Shown here in pieces: positions 34,757 to 43,346 of a DNA stretch of 64,000 nucleotides. The position numbers and the translations under genes were made by a program. The DNA comes from Natrinema sp. SYSU A 869 (lineage in GTDB: Archaea; Halobacteriota; Halobacteria; Halobacteriales; Natrialbaceae): the NCBI RefSeq assembly GCF_019879105.1, contig NZ_CP082249.1:992001-1056000 (forward strand), read 5' to 3'. Under the pieces are notes generated by a model. That model made no database searches. It had not been told where the DNA came from and was given only the letters and a program-made list of their open reading frames with translations. Every line of letters begins with the position of its first letter. Positions within the stretch are counted from its first letter, which is position 1.

Positions 34757-34860
34757 GCGTGGGAAGCGCACGGCCGCAAATCCGACTGTGTCACCCCCTC
34801 TTTCGGGTGACTTGGGATTGCGGAAGTGCACGGCGAGAGCCTGATGCTGTCAGTAGACAG
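34757..34860 (+). other. Structured leader or small RNA upstream of rps15
   Basis: Two nested stems, 34774-34782/34816-34823 (CCGCAAATC with GATTGCGG, one bulge) and 34790-34796/34805-34811 (GTCACCC with GGGTGAC), make an extended hairpin. AAACCCTTTA (34727-34736) looks like a promoter about 25 bases before 34757. It may be a 5' leader of rps15 or a separate sRNA; no C/D or H/ACA boxes are clear. Confidence 0.4.
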
Positions 34861-34896
34861 CGCAACGAGCGGTCAGTGCGATTCCTATCCTCAACA

Positions 34897-35370
34897 ATGG
34901 CACGAATGCACACCCGCCGTCGCGGCTCGTCCGGCTCGGACAAGCCGTCGGCAGACGAACCACCGGAGTGGAGCGACGTCGACCCCGAAGACATCGAAGA
35001 CCGGGTCGTCGAACTAGCAGAACAGGGCCACGAACCCAGCCAGATCGGGATGAAGCTGCGTGACGAAGGTGTCACCGGCACGCCCGTTCCGGACGTCAAG
35101 CTGGCGACCGGCAAGAAGATCACCGAGATCCTCGAGGAGAACGACGCGCGAGCGGATATCCCCGAGGACCTCTGGAACCTGATGGAACGCGCCGTGCGCC
35201 TGCGCGAGCACGTCCAGCAGAACCAGCAGGACTACCAGAACAAGCGCGCCCTGCAGAACACCGAAGCGAAGGTCCGTCGCCTGGTCAAGTACTACCGCGG
35301 CGACAAGCTTAACCCAGACTTCACGTACACCCCCGAGTTCGCGAAGGAACTCATCGAAGACGCCGAATAA
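34897..35370 (+). CDS. rps15: 30S ribosomal protein S15 (S13e)
   Basis: 157 residues. MARMHTRRRGSSGSDKPSAD begins the archaeal/eukaryotic-type N-terminal extension; IGMKLRDEGVTGTPVPDVKL, LMERAVRLREHVQQNQQDYQ and RRLVKYYRGDKLNPDFTYTP are the diagnostic S15p/S13e segments. It binds the central domain of 16S rRNA. The ATG at 34897 is the family start, though the frame is open to 34753. It heads the operon rps15-recJ-pcc1-rps3ae, the usual archaeal arrangement. Six bases separate it from the RecJ-like gene. Confidence 0.96.
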   Translation: MARMHTRRRGSSGSDKPSADEPPEWSDVDPEDIEDRVVELAEQGHEPSQIGMKLRDEGVTGTPVPDVKLATGKKITEILEENDARADIPEDLWNLMERAVRLREHVQQNQQDYQNKRALQNTEAKVRRLVKYYRGDKLNPDFTYTPEFAKELIEDAE

Positions 35371-35376
35371 CGTCAC

Positions 35377-36600
35377 ATGTCCACCGAGGGTCGATCCGCC
35401 GAGCCGGTGTCCGCCACGAGCGCACTCGAGAGCGCCGGCTTCGTCCGCCTGATCGCACGCGCGGACGGCGACGGGCTCGCGGCGAGTGGCCTCCTCGCGA
35501 CGGCGCTGGCCGACCGCGAGACGCCGTTTCAGGTGACCGTCGGACGGACGGTCGCGGAGCGATCCGAACGCGTCCGTACACCACCCAACGAGGGCGACGT
35601 AACGGTCGTCGTCGGCACCGCCGATGCGGCCGCCGATACCGACGATACGATCCGACTCGCGGGAACCGACCGGCCGGCGACCCTCGAGGCCGTCGACCTC
35701 GTCCGCGAACTCGGTGTAACCCCGGATCCGGTGCTCGCGCTCGCTGGCGTCGTTGCCGGCGGGAGCGATCCCGGTGCGGGCGAGACCGAGTGGCTCCTCG
35801 AGACCGCGCTCGAACGCGGACTCGTCGAGCAGCGACCCGGCGTCGCGGTGCCGACTGTTGACCCGGTCGACGGGCTTGCACACTCGACGCGGGTCCGCGC
35901 GCCGTGGTCGGGCGACCCCGACGCGACGCGCGAGGCGCTTTCGGACGCCTACGACGGCGATCTCGACGCGCTCGACGCGGACGACCGCCGCGCGATTGGC
36001 TCGCTCGTCGCACTCGACGTCGTCGGTACCGACGAGGCAACCGATGCTGCCGCGGAGACGATCGGTCAGGCACTGCGGCCGTATGCCACGCCCGAGCACG
36101 CCTTCGCGACGCTCGGCGGCGTCGCCGACGTGCTCGAGGCGCTGGCTCGAACCCAGCCCGGCACGGGGACGGCACTCGCGATGGGACACAACGTCCGCGA
36201 CGCCGCACTCGACGCATGGCGCGAGCGCGGACGCCGTGCCCACGCAGCACTCGAGGACGCGTCGACTGGCCGCTACGACGGACTGTTCGTCGTCGGCATC
36301 GACGACGGCCCCGTCGAGGCAGTCGCGACGATTGCAGCGGCCTACCGGTCGCCGGAACCAGCCGTCCTCGCCGTCGGAAACGGTGAGGCGGCGATTGCGA
36401 CCCGCGAGGCCGACCCCCTCGGCGCGACCGTCGAGGGCGTCGCTCGCGAACTCGCGGGCACGGGGGCGGACGCGGACTCGGAGACGGATTCCGACGCCAT
36501 CGCCGTCGAATACGATGTTGGCCATCGACGCGGCTACCTTCGATACGACACAGACGTGGACGACTCGACGATCATCGCGGCAGCGAGGGACCTGCTATGA
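35377..36600 (+). CDS. RecJ-like DHH-superfamily protein (GAN-related), probably inactive
   Basis: 407 residues. It occupies the position of the archaeal RecJ-like gene between S15 and Pcc1. The N-terminal region has ADGDGLAASGLLATALADRE, which is the DHH-family motif I region, but the expected DHH triad and other aspartate/histidine metal sites are not seen: VVVGTADAAADTDDTI replaces the second site. The C-terminal DHHA1-like region has GRYDGLFVVGIDDGPVEAVA and MGHNVRDAALDAWRERGR. Some archaeal homologues attach to GINS/CMG as nuclease or structural partner. Loss of catalytic residues suggests a structural role. It overlaps pcc1 by 4 bases. Confidence 0.8.
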   Translation: MSTEGRSAEPVSATSALESAGFVRLIARADGDGLAASGLLATALADRETPFQVTVGRTVAERSERVRTPPNEGDVTVVVGTADAAADTDDTIRLAGTDRPATLEAVDLVRELGVTPDPVLALAGVVAGGSDPGAGETEWLLETALERGLVEQRPGVAVPTVDPVDGLAHSTRVRAPWSGDPDATREALSDAYDGDLDALDADDRRAIGSLVALDVVGTDEATDAAAETIGQALRPYATPEHAFATLGGVADVLEALARTQPGTGTALAMGHNVRDAALDAWRERGRRAHAALEDASTGRYDGLFVVGIDDGPVEAVATIAAAYRSPEPAVLAVGNGEAAIATREADPLGATVEGVARELAGTGADADSETDSDAIAVEYDVGHRRGYLRYDTDVDDSTIIAAARDLL

Positions 36601-36935
36601 GCCGGCGAGCGACGATTCGGACTGACCACGACGACGCAGCACTCGTCGCGCAGGCGCTCAGTCCGGACAATACCGACGAGATGACGACGGCCGTCGAACG
36701 AGACGGTGCCGTCGACACGGTAAACAGTGATGACGGCCATGCAGGGACGATCATCACGCAGATCGACCGCGAGACGACCAGCGGACTCCAGTCGACGGTC
36801 GACGACTACGTCGTTAACCTCTCGGTCGCGATCGACGTCACTTCGCAGGCACGAACCGTACAGGATGACCGACCAACGGACACGGGACCTGTGTCCAACC
36901 ACGATACCGACTCAGACACAACACACAATGAGTGA
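36597..36935 (+). CDS. pcc1: KEOPS complex subunit Pcc1
   Basis: 112 residues. The Pcc1 core runs ATIRTDHDDAALVAQALSPD, then GTIITQIDRETTSGLQSTVD and DYVVNLSVAIDVTSQA. Pcc1 is the dimerising subunit of KEOPS, which makes t6A37 in ANN-decoding tRNAs together with Kae1, Bud32 and Cgi121. The tail after residue 90 is acidic and disordered (DTGPVSNHDTDSDTTHNE), as usual for halophiles. It overlaps the RecJ-like gene (ATGA, 36597-36600) and rps3ae by 8 bases. Confidence 0.9.
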   Translation: MSRRATIRTDHDDAALVAQALSPDNTDEMTTAVERDGAVDTVNSDDGHAGTIITQIDRETTSGLQSTVDDYVVNLSVAIDVTSQARTVQDDRPTDTGPVSNHDTDSDTTHNE

Positions 36936-37566
36936 ACGATCAGTTTCACGTGCGAAACAGGAAAAGCGGTGGTACACCGTCCTGGCACCCGAGCAGTTCG
37001 ACCGCCAGGAACTCGGCGAAACCCCCGCTGACGAACCGGACAAAGTCTACGGCCGAACGCTCGAAACGACGCTCGGCGAACTCAACAACAACGCTAGCGA
37101 GAACAACACCAAGCTGACCTTCAAGATCAACGATGTCGGCAGCGACAGCGCGTACACGGAGTTCGTGGAACACTCCCTGACCCGTGACTACCTGCGCTCG
37201 TTGGTCCGTCGCGGTGCCTCGAAAATCGAGGCCTACGTCACCGTCCTCACGACGGACGACTACCGCGTCCAGATCCAGCCCGTCGCCTTCACGACCAAAA
37301 AGGCCGACGCGAGCCAGGAGAAGGCCATCCGCGAACGAATGGTCCAGATGATCGAAGAGGCCGCCGAAGAGCGGTCCTTCGAGGAACTCATCGACAGCGT
37401 CGTCGAAGGTCGTCTCTCTTCCGGCATTTACGGCGAGGCCAAGACGATCTACCCGCTGCGCCGCGTCGAAATCCAGAAGGCCACCCTCGAGGCCCACCCC
37501 GAAGAAGTCGCCGAAGAGGAAGCGACCGCGGTCGACGTCGACGAAGAAGACGTCTCCGCGGACTGA
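36928..37566 (+). CDS. rps3ae: 30S ribosomal protein S3Ae
   Basis: 212 residues. MSERSVSRAKQEKRWYTVLA begins a full S3Ae protein: PDKVYGRTLETTLGELNNNA, LTFKINDVGSDSAYTEFVEH, SLTRDYLRSLVRRGASKIEA and YGEAKTIYPLRRVEIQKATL, with an acidic tail. S3Ae is an archaeal/eukaryotic small-subunit protein. The ATG at 36928 overlaps the end of pcc1. A T-rich site at 37612-37617 probably ends the operon transcript. Confidence 0.96.
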   Translation: MSERSVSRAKQEKRWYTVLAPEQFDRQELGETPADEPDKVYGRTLETTLGELNNNASENNTKLTFKINDVGSDSAYTEFVEHSLTRDYLRSLVRRGASKIEAYVTVLTTDDYRVQIQPVAFTTKKADASQEKAIRERMVQMIEEAAEERSFEELIDSVVEGRLSSGIYGEAKTIYPLRRVEIQKATLEAHPEEVAEEEATAVDVDEEDVSAD

Positions 37567-37611
37567 TCGCGGTCAGCGAATCGACTCGATTTTCGTTGGG
37601 ACGCGATTTGC

Positions 37612-37617
37612 TTTTTT
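37612..37617 (+). terminator. Oligo-T terminator of the rps15 operon
   Basis: TTTTTT at 37612-37617 follows the S3Ae stop by about 46 bases, the usual archaeal oligo-T termination signal, in the gap before a convergent gene. Confidence 0.5.
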
Positions 37618-37636
37618 ACAGTACGATAGCCACCGC

Positions 37637-37942
37637 TCAGAGCTCGACGTCTTCCGCCGACTCGACGTCGAACCGAGTGACGTCAGGCTCCCCGGCGAGC
37701 AGGTCCGGCAGCGCCGCCGCGAACTCCTGGAAGTGGTCCGCCTGTGCGTGTGCGCCGAACGCTGCCTCGTCCTCGTACTGCTCGAAGAAGCGCACGACGG
37801 TCGGGTCGGAAACATCCGTTGCGGCCCGATAGTCGATTACTCCCGCTTCCTGCTGTGATTCGGCGACGAGGTCGTCGATCAGCTCGAGTGCCTCTTCGCG
37901 GTGGTCGGGGTCGATCGGAAAACTCGCGTGGATGACGATCAT
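37637..37942 (-). CDS. Antibiotic biosynthesis monooxygenase (ABM/YgiN) family protein
   Basis: 101 residues with the dimeric alpha-beta barrel pattern: MIVIHASFPIDPDHREEALE, LVAESQQEAGVIDYRAATDV, FFEQYEDEAAFGAHAQADHF and FAAALPDLLAGEP. ABM proteins include quinone and haem oxygenases, and simple stress proteins; the substrate cannot be told from the sequence. It converges with rps3ae and is followed on the minus strand by nothing before that operon's end. The halocyanin gene lies 66 bases upstream on the same strand. Confidence 0.85.
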   Translation of the reverse strand: MIVIHASFPIDPDHREEALELIDDLVAESQQEAGVIDYRAATDVSDPTVVRFFEQYEDEAAFGAHAQADHFQEFAAALPDLLAGEPDVTRFDVESAEDVEL

Positions 37943-38008
37943 TGTGCCAGAACTATTCGCTCGTCTGGGGATAAAACTGGCCCCGCAGGGGTCGGACCGG
38001 TTGACGAC

Positions 38009-38440
38009 CTACTCGACGACGATCTCGCCGATCATCTCGGCACCTTCGTGAGGAATACAGAAGTACGCGTAGGTGCCCGGCACTTCGAAGGTGTGTTCGA
38101 ACGTATCGCGTGTCCCAAGTCGACCACCGCGGTCCTCCCAGGCCTCGTACGCGGCCGTCTGGCTCTCGTAGCCGCCGGAGGCGAAGTACTCGGCCTCGTC
38201 CGGGATCCCGCCCTCGTAGGCCGTGATGGTGTGGTCGGCCTCGCTGGTGTTCTTCCAGACGACCGTGTCGCCGGCAGCGACCTCGTAGACGTCGGGCATG
38301 AACTCGGTGCGGTTCATCCCGATGTGGCAGTCCTCGCCGCGACAGGGATCGTCGTCGAACGCGCTGAGCACGGACGAACACCCGGCCAAGCTCGCTGTGA
38401 CGGCGGTTCCGACGGCGGCGAGACAGGCGCGCCGTTGCAT
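38009..38440 (-). CDS. Halocyanin-like blue copper lipoprotein
   Basis: 143 residues. MQRRACLAAVGTAVTASLAG with a following Cys (about residue 21) is a Tat-like, lipobox signal. The cupredoxin fold has FMPDVYEVAAGDTVVWKNTS, the histidine ligand in DHTITAYEGG, and the second-site cluster YAYFCIPHEGAEMIGEIVVE with Cys, His and Met. It is an extracytoplasmic copper electron carrier anchored to the membrane. Two extra cysteines (CRGEDC) near residue 33 may form a disulfide. It is divergent from the archaetidylserine synthase gene. Confidence 0.9.
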   Translation of the reverse strand: MQRRACLAAVGTAVTASLAGCSSVLSAFDDDPCRGEDCHIGMNRTEFMPDVYEVAAGDTVVWKNTSEADHTITAYEGGIPDEAEYFASGGYESQTAAYEAWEDRGGRLGTRDTFEHTFEVPGTYAYFCIPHEGAEMIGEIVVE

Positions 38441-38546
38441 ACCGCATCGTACGCAGAGTCGCGGTATAACCGCCCCGGTTCAGTTCTCGAAAACCCGCCT
38501 GCGGAAACGAAAACACGTAAGGTAACTCCCCGTCGAATCCGGGCAT

Positions 38547-39272
38547 ATGCTTCCCCGGTTCGTCGGTCGGCTGGGTGTCGCCGACGCGGTGACGATCGCC
38601 AACGCCGCTCTGGGGTTCGTCGCGGTCGTCGTCGCGGTCGTCGACATCGATCTGGCCGCCCGCCTCATCCTCCTGGCAGCGATCGCGGACGGTCTCGATG
38701 GCATCCTCGCGCGCCGCTACGGCGGCACCGATGCCGGCCCCTATCTCGACTCGCTCGCCGACGTCGCCTCCTTCGCCGTCGCCCCCGCCGTCCTCTCCTT
38801 TGTCGTCGTCACCGGCGGCCTCAAGATCGGGTTCGAATCGATCACGCCCCAACTCCTGCTCGTGACGGCGGTCTGTGCGCTATTTGTCGCCATGGCCGTC
38901 ACTCGGCTGGGCATGTACACCGCCTACGACGTCGCCGGGAGCCACACCGAGGGCGTCCAGACGACGCTGGCCGCGACGGTACTCGGCGCGGCAATCCTCG
39001 CGGGCGAACCGAAGCCGTGGCTCGTCCTCGCGGTCACCGGCGCGTTCTGTTACCTGATGGTCTCGCGAATCCAGTACCCCGATCTACTGACTCGAGACGC
39101 CGCGATCATGGGCGTCGTCCACGCGCTCGCAATCCTCGTTCCCGATTTCGCCGGTCGGACGTTTCCCTACGCCCTCCTGACGCTCGGGCTGGCGTACATG
39201 ATATGCAGTCCCGTGTTGTACTGGGGCGACGCCGAACGAGCCGGCGAGGTCGACGTGCATGGAAACGCTTAG
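38547..39272 (+). CDS. pssA: Archaetidylserine synthase (CDP-alcohol phosphatidyltransferase)
   Basis: 241 residues with about six membrane helices. The family motif reads DGLDGILARRYGGTDAGPYL followed by DSLAD, containing the DGxxAR, G and DxxxD metal ligands. It joins serine to CDP-archaeol. Haloarchaeal members of this length are annotated as the protein-sorting-system synthase because archaetidylserine is needed with archaeosortase for lipid-linked surface proteins; that link is from family knowledge, and no sortase is visible here. The ATG at 38547 begins MLPRFVGRLGVADAVTIANA. Confidence 0.88.
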   Translation: MLPRFVGRLGVADAVTIANAALGFVAVVVAVVDIDLAARLILLAAIADGLDGILARRYGGTDAGPYLDSLADVASFAVAPAVLSFVVVTGGLKIGFESITPQLLLVTAVCALFVAMAVTRLGMYTAYDVAGSHTEGVQTTLAATVLGAAILAGEPKPWLVLAVTGAFCYLMVSRIQYPDLLTRDAAIMGVVHALAILVPDFAGRTFPYALLTLGLAYMICSPVLYWGDAERAGEVDVHGNA

Positions 39273-39338
39273 GGCCGTGCTGACACGACCGTAGAGTATG
39301 TACACTGTCACGCGTCGGCGTCGTCCTGAGGTGGGACC

Positions 39339-40682
39339 ATGAGCGAGGACGAGGCGAACGGTGACGACGCGGCCGCCGAGGAAGAAGTAGACGAGACGGA
39401 GTCCGTCGACCTTGAGGCCATCCGCGAGCGACTCGAGGCCCTGTCGACCGACCTTGAGGAACTCGATTCAACCCTTGAGGCTGCCGATACCGAAGACGAC
39501 CTGGACGTCGTCGAAGCTGATCTCGAGTCATTCCGCGCCGAACTCAAGAGCGTCGAGGTTCCGGAGCCGCCCGAAACCGACGAGGAGGAAGCAGAAGACG
39601 AGGAACCTGCCCCCGAAGAAGAGCTTCAGGAGGAATACGACGAGATCGAGAGCGATCTCTCGGACCTCGAGTCCGATCTGGAGGACCAGCGCGGTCCCTA
39701 CGGCGAGGACGTCGTGGGCGAGATTGACGACGCGAGCAGCACGATCACGAGCACCCGCTGGACCGAGGAGGGCAACGCTGAATTGATCGAGGCGGTCGAC
39801 GACTTCCTCGATGAACTCAACGGCCTGCTCGGAACGTCAGTTGCGCTGGTCGACGAGGGGGACGAAGTCGCCGGGCAACTCGACGCGACCCTCGACAACG
39901 CCACCAACGCCGTCGAGGACGCCGAACTCGACGCCGACGACGACTCCGAGACCATCGCCGGCTTGCTCGAGACGACCGACGACCTCCAGAGCGATATCGA
40001 CGACGCGACCGAGTGGACGGATCTCGAGATCCGCGAACAGCTCCGCCGCGAGGGCTACTACGACGTGCTCGACCACGTCAAGGACTTCCCGCCGGAGTGG
40101 CACGCACTGAAAGTCCACGAGAAGCAGGGCAACGTCGACCAGATCCTGCTCGCACTCGAGACCTTCGACTCCGACTTCATGGAGGACCACTGCATGGAGT
40201 CCTTAGAGCGGATGGGTCCCGAGGAGGCCATCGACCCGATGCTCCAGAAGGCCAACCGCCGTGATCAAGCCGCGATGCGGATCCTCGGCAAGATCGGCGT
40301 CGACGACGAAGAGATCGTCGATACGCTGGTCGATTACGTCGACTCCAATCCGAACCTCCAGCAGCCCGCGTTCCGCGCGCTCGGCGAGATCGGTGCCGCA
40401 GACGCGGTCGAGCCGATCGCACAGCAACTCGTCGCCGACGAAGCGGACGTCCGTAGCTGGGCCGCCCGCGCGCTCGGCCTCATCGGGGACACCCGCGCTA
40501 TCGAGCCGCTCGCGGACGTCCTCGAAGATGACGACGCCGACCGCGTCCGCGCCAGCGCCGCGTGGGCGCTCAACCGCATCGGCACTCAGGAGGCCCTCGA
40601 GATCGTCGCCGACTACGACGACGACCGCGCCTATCTTGTCCAAGCCGAAGCCGAGAGCGTGGATCTCGAGCCGGCAGCCTGA
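39339..40682 (+). CDS. HEAT-repeat protein with acidic coiled-coil head
   Basis: 447 residues. Residues 1-230 are strongly acidic and coiled-coil-like (LEAIRERLEALSTDLEELDS, EEYDEIESDLSDLESDLEDQ). From about residue 300 come PBS-lyase-type HEAT repeats (AMRILGKIGVDDEEIVDTLV, PAFRALGEIGAADAVEPIAQ, RSWAARALGLIGDTRAIEPL, RASAAWALNRIGTQEALEIV). Such proteins are adaptors or phosphate/lyase-like scaffolds; the partner is unknown. No signal peptide. A non-coding repeat (copy B) follows the stop in the same orientation. Confidence 0.82.
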   Translation: MSEDEANGDDAAAEEEVDETESVDLEAIRERLEALSTDLEELDSTLEAADTEDDLDVVEADLESFRAELKSVEVPEPPETDEEEAEDEEPAPEEELQEEYDEIESDLSDLESDLEDQRGPYGEDVVGEIDDASSTITSTRWTEEGNAELIEAVDDFLDELNGLLGTSVALVDEGDEVAGQLDATLDNATNAVEDAELDADDDSETIAGLLETTDDLQSDIDDATEWTDLEIREQLRREGYYDVLDHVKDFPPEWHALKVHEKQGNVDQILLALETFDSDFMEDHCMESLERMGPEEAIDPMLQKANRRDQAAMRILGKIGVDDEEIVDTLVDYVDSNPNLQQPAFRALGEIGAADAVEPIAQQLVADEADVRSWAARALGLIGDTRAIEPLADVLEDDDADRVRASAAWALNRIGTQEALEIVADYDDDRAYLVQAEAESVDLEPAA

Positions 40683-40789
40683 CGATCGCGGTTACACAAT
40701 CCTGATTCAAACGCGCTGGTTCTCATACTGCTCTGAGATGATCTAAGCACCTGCGGTAGCGCGCACTGGGCCGCAGCGAACCGAAGAAC

Positions 40790-41000
40790 AGCTGTGTCCG
40801 ATCCTGCGCGACCTCTTCGCGAACGCGTGAGCGAAGGCGTGGAAGACGCTTCGCGTCTTCCTGTGGATGAGCGAGCGGAGCGAGGCGCGAACACTGTGAG
40901 CGCCTCGGAAAGCGAACGGTGACCAGTGGGAATTGTGAGCAGCGAGCGAATCGGCTGGGGAGGGTGTGGCCCTCCTAGCAGCCAGTCGTCGCAGAAAGAC
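40790..41000 (+). repeat. Dispersed non-coding repeat, copy B
   Basis: Has the hairpin GGAAGACGC-TTC-GCGTCTTCC (40841-40861), the module TGGATGAGCGA (40864-40874), a GAGGCGC/GCGCCTC arm, and the tail AATCGGCTGGGGAGGGTGTGG (about 40949-40969, written here within 20 plus one bases of the tail region). It lies about 110 bases 3' of the HEAT-repeat gene. Confidence 0.72.
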
Positions 41001-41094
41001 TCCGTCCCATTACCAACGTATTCGGACACCAATCGGACCGACCTGACCGAGTCACTCCGACACTTTAAGTACGAACGGACGGCCAGACGGAGCG

Positions 41095-42921
41095 ATGGAT
41101 AGCCGGCGGGCGGCCCTCGTCGTAGCGTTCACTTGTTGTCTCGTCGTCAGCACCGCGATACTCGCGGGCTTTCCCGTCGCCGACGGAACGACGAGAGCCG
41201 ACCAGCCGGCCGCTCGAGCACCTACCGACCCGGACGCGAACGCGACCGCCATCGCCTGTCCACCTCGAGCGGGCGACGCAAATTCGACGACGGCCACGAC
41301 CTCACCGATAACCGACACGCCGGAGCGACCGCGAATCGTCGGCCTCTCCCCGAATCCCACAACCGATGGTAACGTCGGCGAGTTCGTCGTCCTCGAGACG
41401 CCGCCCGAAACCCGACTCGAGAACGTCACGCTCACCGACGGCCACACGACGGCACACCTCCCGAACGAGACGGTTTCGGGACGCGTCGCACTGAGTACCG
41501 CGCCGAACGTCACGGAGACGCTGACCGACGCGCCTGTCCTGGCACTCGAGGGCCGTCTCCAACTCGCGAACGACGGTGACGACCTCCGACTTCGGAACGC
41601 GACGGCCGGGATCGATTCGGTATCCTACGACCGCGCACCGACAGCAGAGCGATGGTATCGAACGGAGCCGGCCACCAATGGAGAGAACAGCGACAACGAC
41701 GATACTGGCGGTCAGTGGTGGCCCACCGGCGCGACCTGTCTCCCCGTTGCGAGCGCCGCGGGCGACGAGGCGACGGCGTTCGTCCTCCCCGACGGACCTG
41801 AGGTTCCGCGGAAAACGATCCGAAACGCTGACGACCGGTTACTGCTAGCCGGCTACACCGTCACCTCGGAAGCAATCGCCGCCGCCCTCGTCGACGCGGC
41901 CGAGCGCGGCGTCGACGTCGCAGTCCTCCTCGAGGCGAGCCCGGTCGGTGGCACGCCGGCACCGACCGAGGGCGTCCTCGAGACGCTCGAGGCAGGCGGC
42001 GTCGACGTCCGCGCCATCGGTGGCGAGAGCGCGCGCTATCGGTATCATCACCCGAAATACGCTGTCGCCGACGACCGCGTGCTGGTCACGACCGAGAACT
42101 GGAAGCCCGCGGGCGTCGGCGGCGAGAGCAGCCGCGGCTGGGGCGTCCGTCTCGAGAACGAGGCGCTCGCGACCAAGCTCGCGACGGTTTTCCGGGCTGA
42201 CTTCGAGGGCAGGGACACGACAGCCGGGGCGGCCTACCGCGCGAACACCTCATTCGTCGATGACGAGAATCAGGGCGTCTCGTCTGACTCCGAGTCCGAG
42301 TCCGAGTATCCGACAAATTACGAGCCGGCGACGGTGCCCGTCGAGTCGGCCGAACTCCTGATCGCACCAGACAACGCAGACGTCCGGATACAGGAGCTAC
42401 TGGCCGCAGCCGACGACGAAATCCTCATCGTCCAGCCCAGTATCGCCGCCGACGTCTCGCTGCTCGAATCGACCCTCGAGGCGGCCCGCCGCGGCGTCAA
42501 CGTCAAACTCCTGCTCGGTTCGACGTGGTACAACGCCGACGAAAACGAGGCGCTAGCCGCCGACCTCGAGCGGATCGCCGACCGAGAGGACCTCTCGCTC
42601 GAGGTCCGCCTCGTCGAAGACACTGATCGATTCGCGAAAATCCACGCGAAGGGCGTCGTGATCGATCGGGAGACGGCAATCGTAGGCAGTGCGAACTGGA
42701 ATTCGAACTCGCTCGAGAACAACCGCGAGATACTCGTCGCGCTCCACGGTGAGGCGGCCGCAAACTACTACGCCGACGTGTTCGAAGCGGACTGGACGGG
42801 CGGCTCGTGGTCGTTTCCGATTGGCCTCAGCGTCGCGGTCGTCGTCGCCCTCGTGGCTGCTGCGATCGTCGGCCGACGATACGTCCGATTCGGTGATCGG
42901 GACGCGTCCGACCACACGTGA
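41095..42921 (+). CDS. Secreted, membrane-anchored phospholipase D-like protein
   Basis: 608 residues. A signal peptide (MDSRRAALVVAFTCCLVVST) and a C-terminal helix (FPIGLSVAVVVALVAAAIVG) bracket an extracytoplasmic body. Residues about 75-150 resemble a lamin-tail domain (GNVGEFVVLETPPETRLENV). Two HxKxxxxD motifs are present: YHHPKYAVADDRVLVTTENW and KIHAKGVVIDRETAIVGSAN, with the following NW pairs, as expected of a two-domain PLD enzyme. Substrate unknown (nuclease or lipase are both possible). Haloarchaeal PLD/lamin-tail proteins of this layout are common. Confidence 0.86.
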   Translation: MDSRRAALVVAFTCCLVVSTAILAGFPVADGTTRADQPAARAPTDPDANATAIACPPRAGDANSTTATTSPITDTPERPRIVGLSPNPTTDGNVGEFVVLETPPETRLENVTLTDGHTTAHLPNETVSGRVALSTAPNVTETLTDAPVLALEGRLQLANDGDDLRLRNATAGIDSVSYDRAPTAERWYRTEPATNGENSDNDDTGGQWWPTGATCLPVASAAGDEATAFVLPDGPEVPRKTIRNADDRLLLAGYTVTSEAIAAALVDAAERGVDVAVLLEASPVGGTPAPTEGVLETLEAGGVDVRAIGGESARYRYHHPKYAVADDRVLVTTENWKPAGVGGESSRGWGVRLENEALATKLATVFRADFEGRDTTAGAAYRANTSFVDDENQGVSSDSESESEYPTNYEPATVPVESAELLIAPDNADVRIQELLAAADDEILIVQPSIAADVSLLESTLEAARRGVNVKLLLGSTWYNADENEALAADLERIADREDLSLEVRLVEDTDRFAKIHAKGVVIDRETAIVGSANWNSNSLENNREILVALHGEAAANYYADVFEADWTGGSWSFPIGLSVAVVVALVAAAIVGRRYVRFGDRDASDHT

Positions 42922-43346
42922 ACAGACGCGGGTCATCATAAAATTTTCACTTTGACCAGTACTCTCACTGTATTCAATTCACTGATCAGTCCAGAAGTAG
43001 CGATGCAGGAGGCGTCTCTCTCGATTAGACGGAGTTCAGTGTATTCCGGATATCGCGATAGCAACCGCTCATGGTTGTTTAAGCGACGGGGTAGGTCAGT
43101 CAGGTGAACACACGTGGAAACCACGTGTGCTGAAAGGTAGCTGTCTGACCGTGCCGTCTACCAGTCCCTCTGGTCTCTCACTACAAAACACCTCCGATAC
43201 ACAGGTCCGGTGAGCGGCAGGTCCGTCGAGAGCCATCGCTCGAGGAGCGACTGGATAGAGTGAGCGTTCCGTGACTCCCCATCCGTCCTGTTCGTTGAAC
43301 GCAATGAGTACGGAAACGCGTCGGTAAAACTCGAGAAAACGGGAAC
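42922..43346. other. Non-coding gap with a long two-part hairpin
   Basis: No gene is seen in these 425 bases. Near 43060-43150 the text TGGTTGTTTAAGCGACGGGG is followed by a hairpin: outer arms 43094-43103/43141-43150 (9 of 10 pairs) and inner perfect 9-bp arms 43109-43117/43121-43129 (CACACGTGG/CCACGTGTG). This could be a remnant of an insertion sequence end or a structured RNA. Confidence 0.5.

Noticed and set aside
34757-34860. H/ACA or C/D box sRNA assignment for the rps15 leader
   Set aside because: No clear ACA, C or D box and no kink-turn could be placed, so it is listed only as a structured region.
43064-43150. IS200/IS605 element
   Set aside because: No TnpA or TnpB coding sequence is present; only a hairpin remains.
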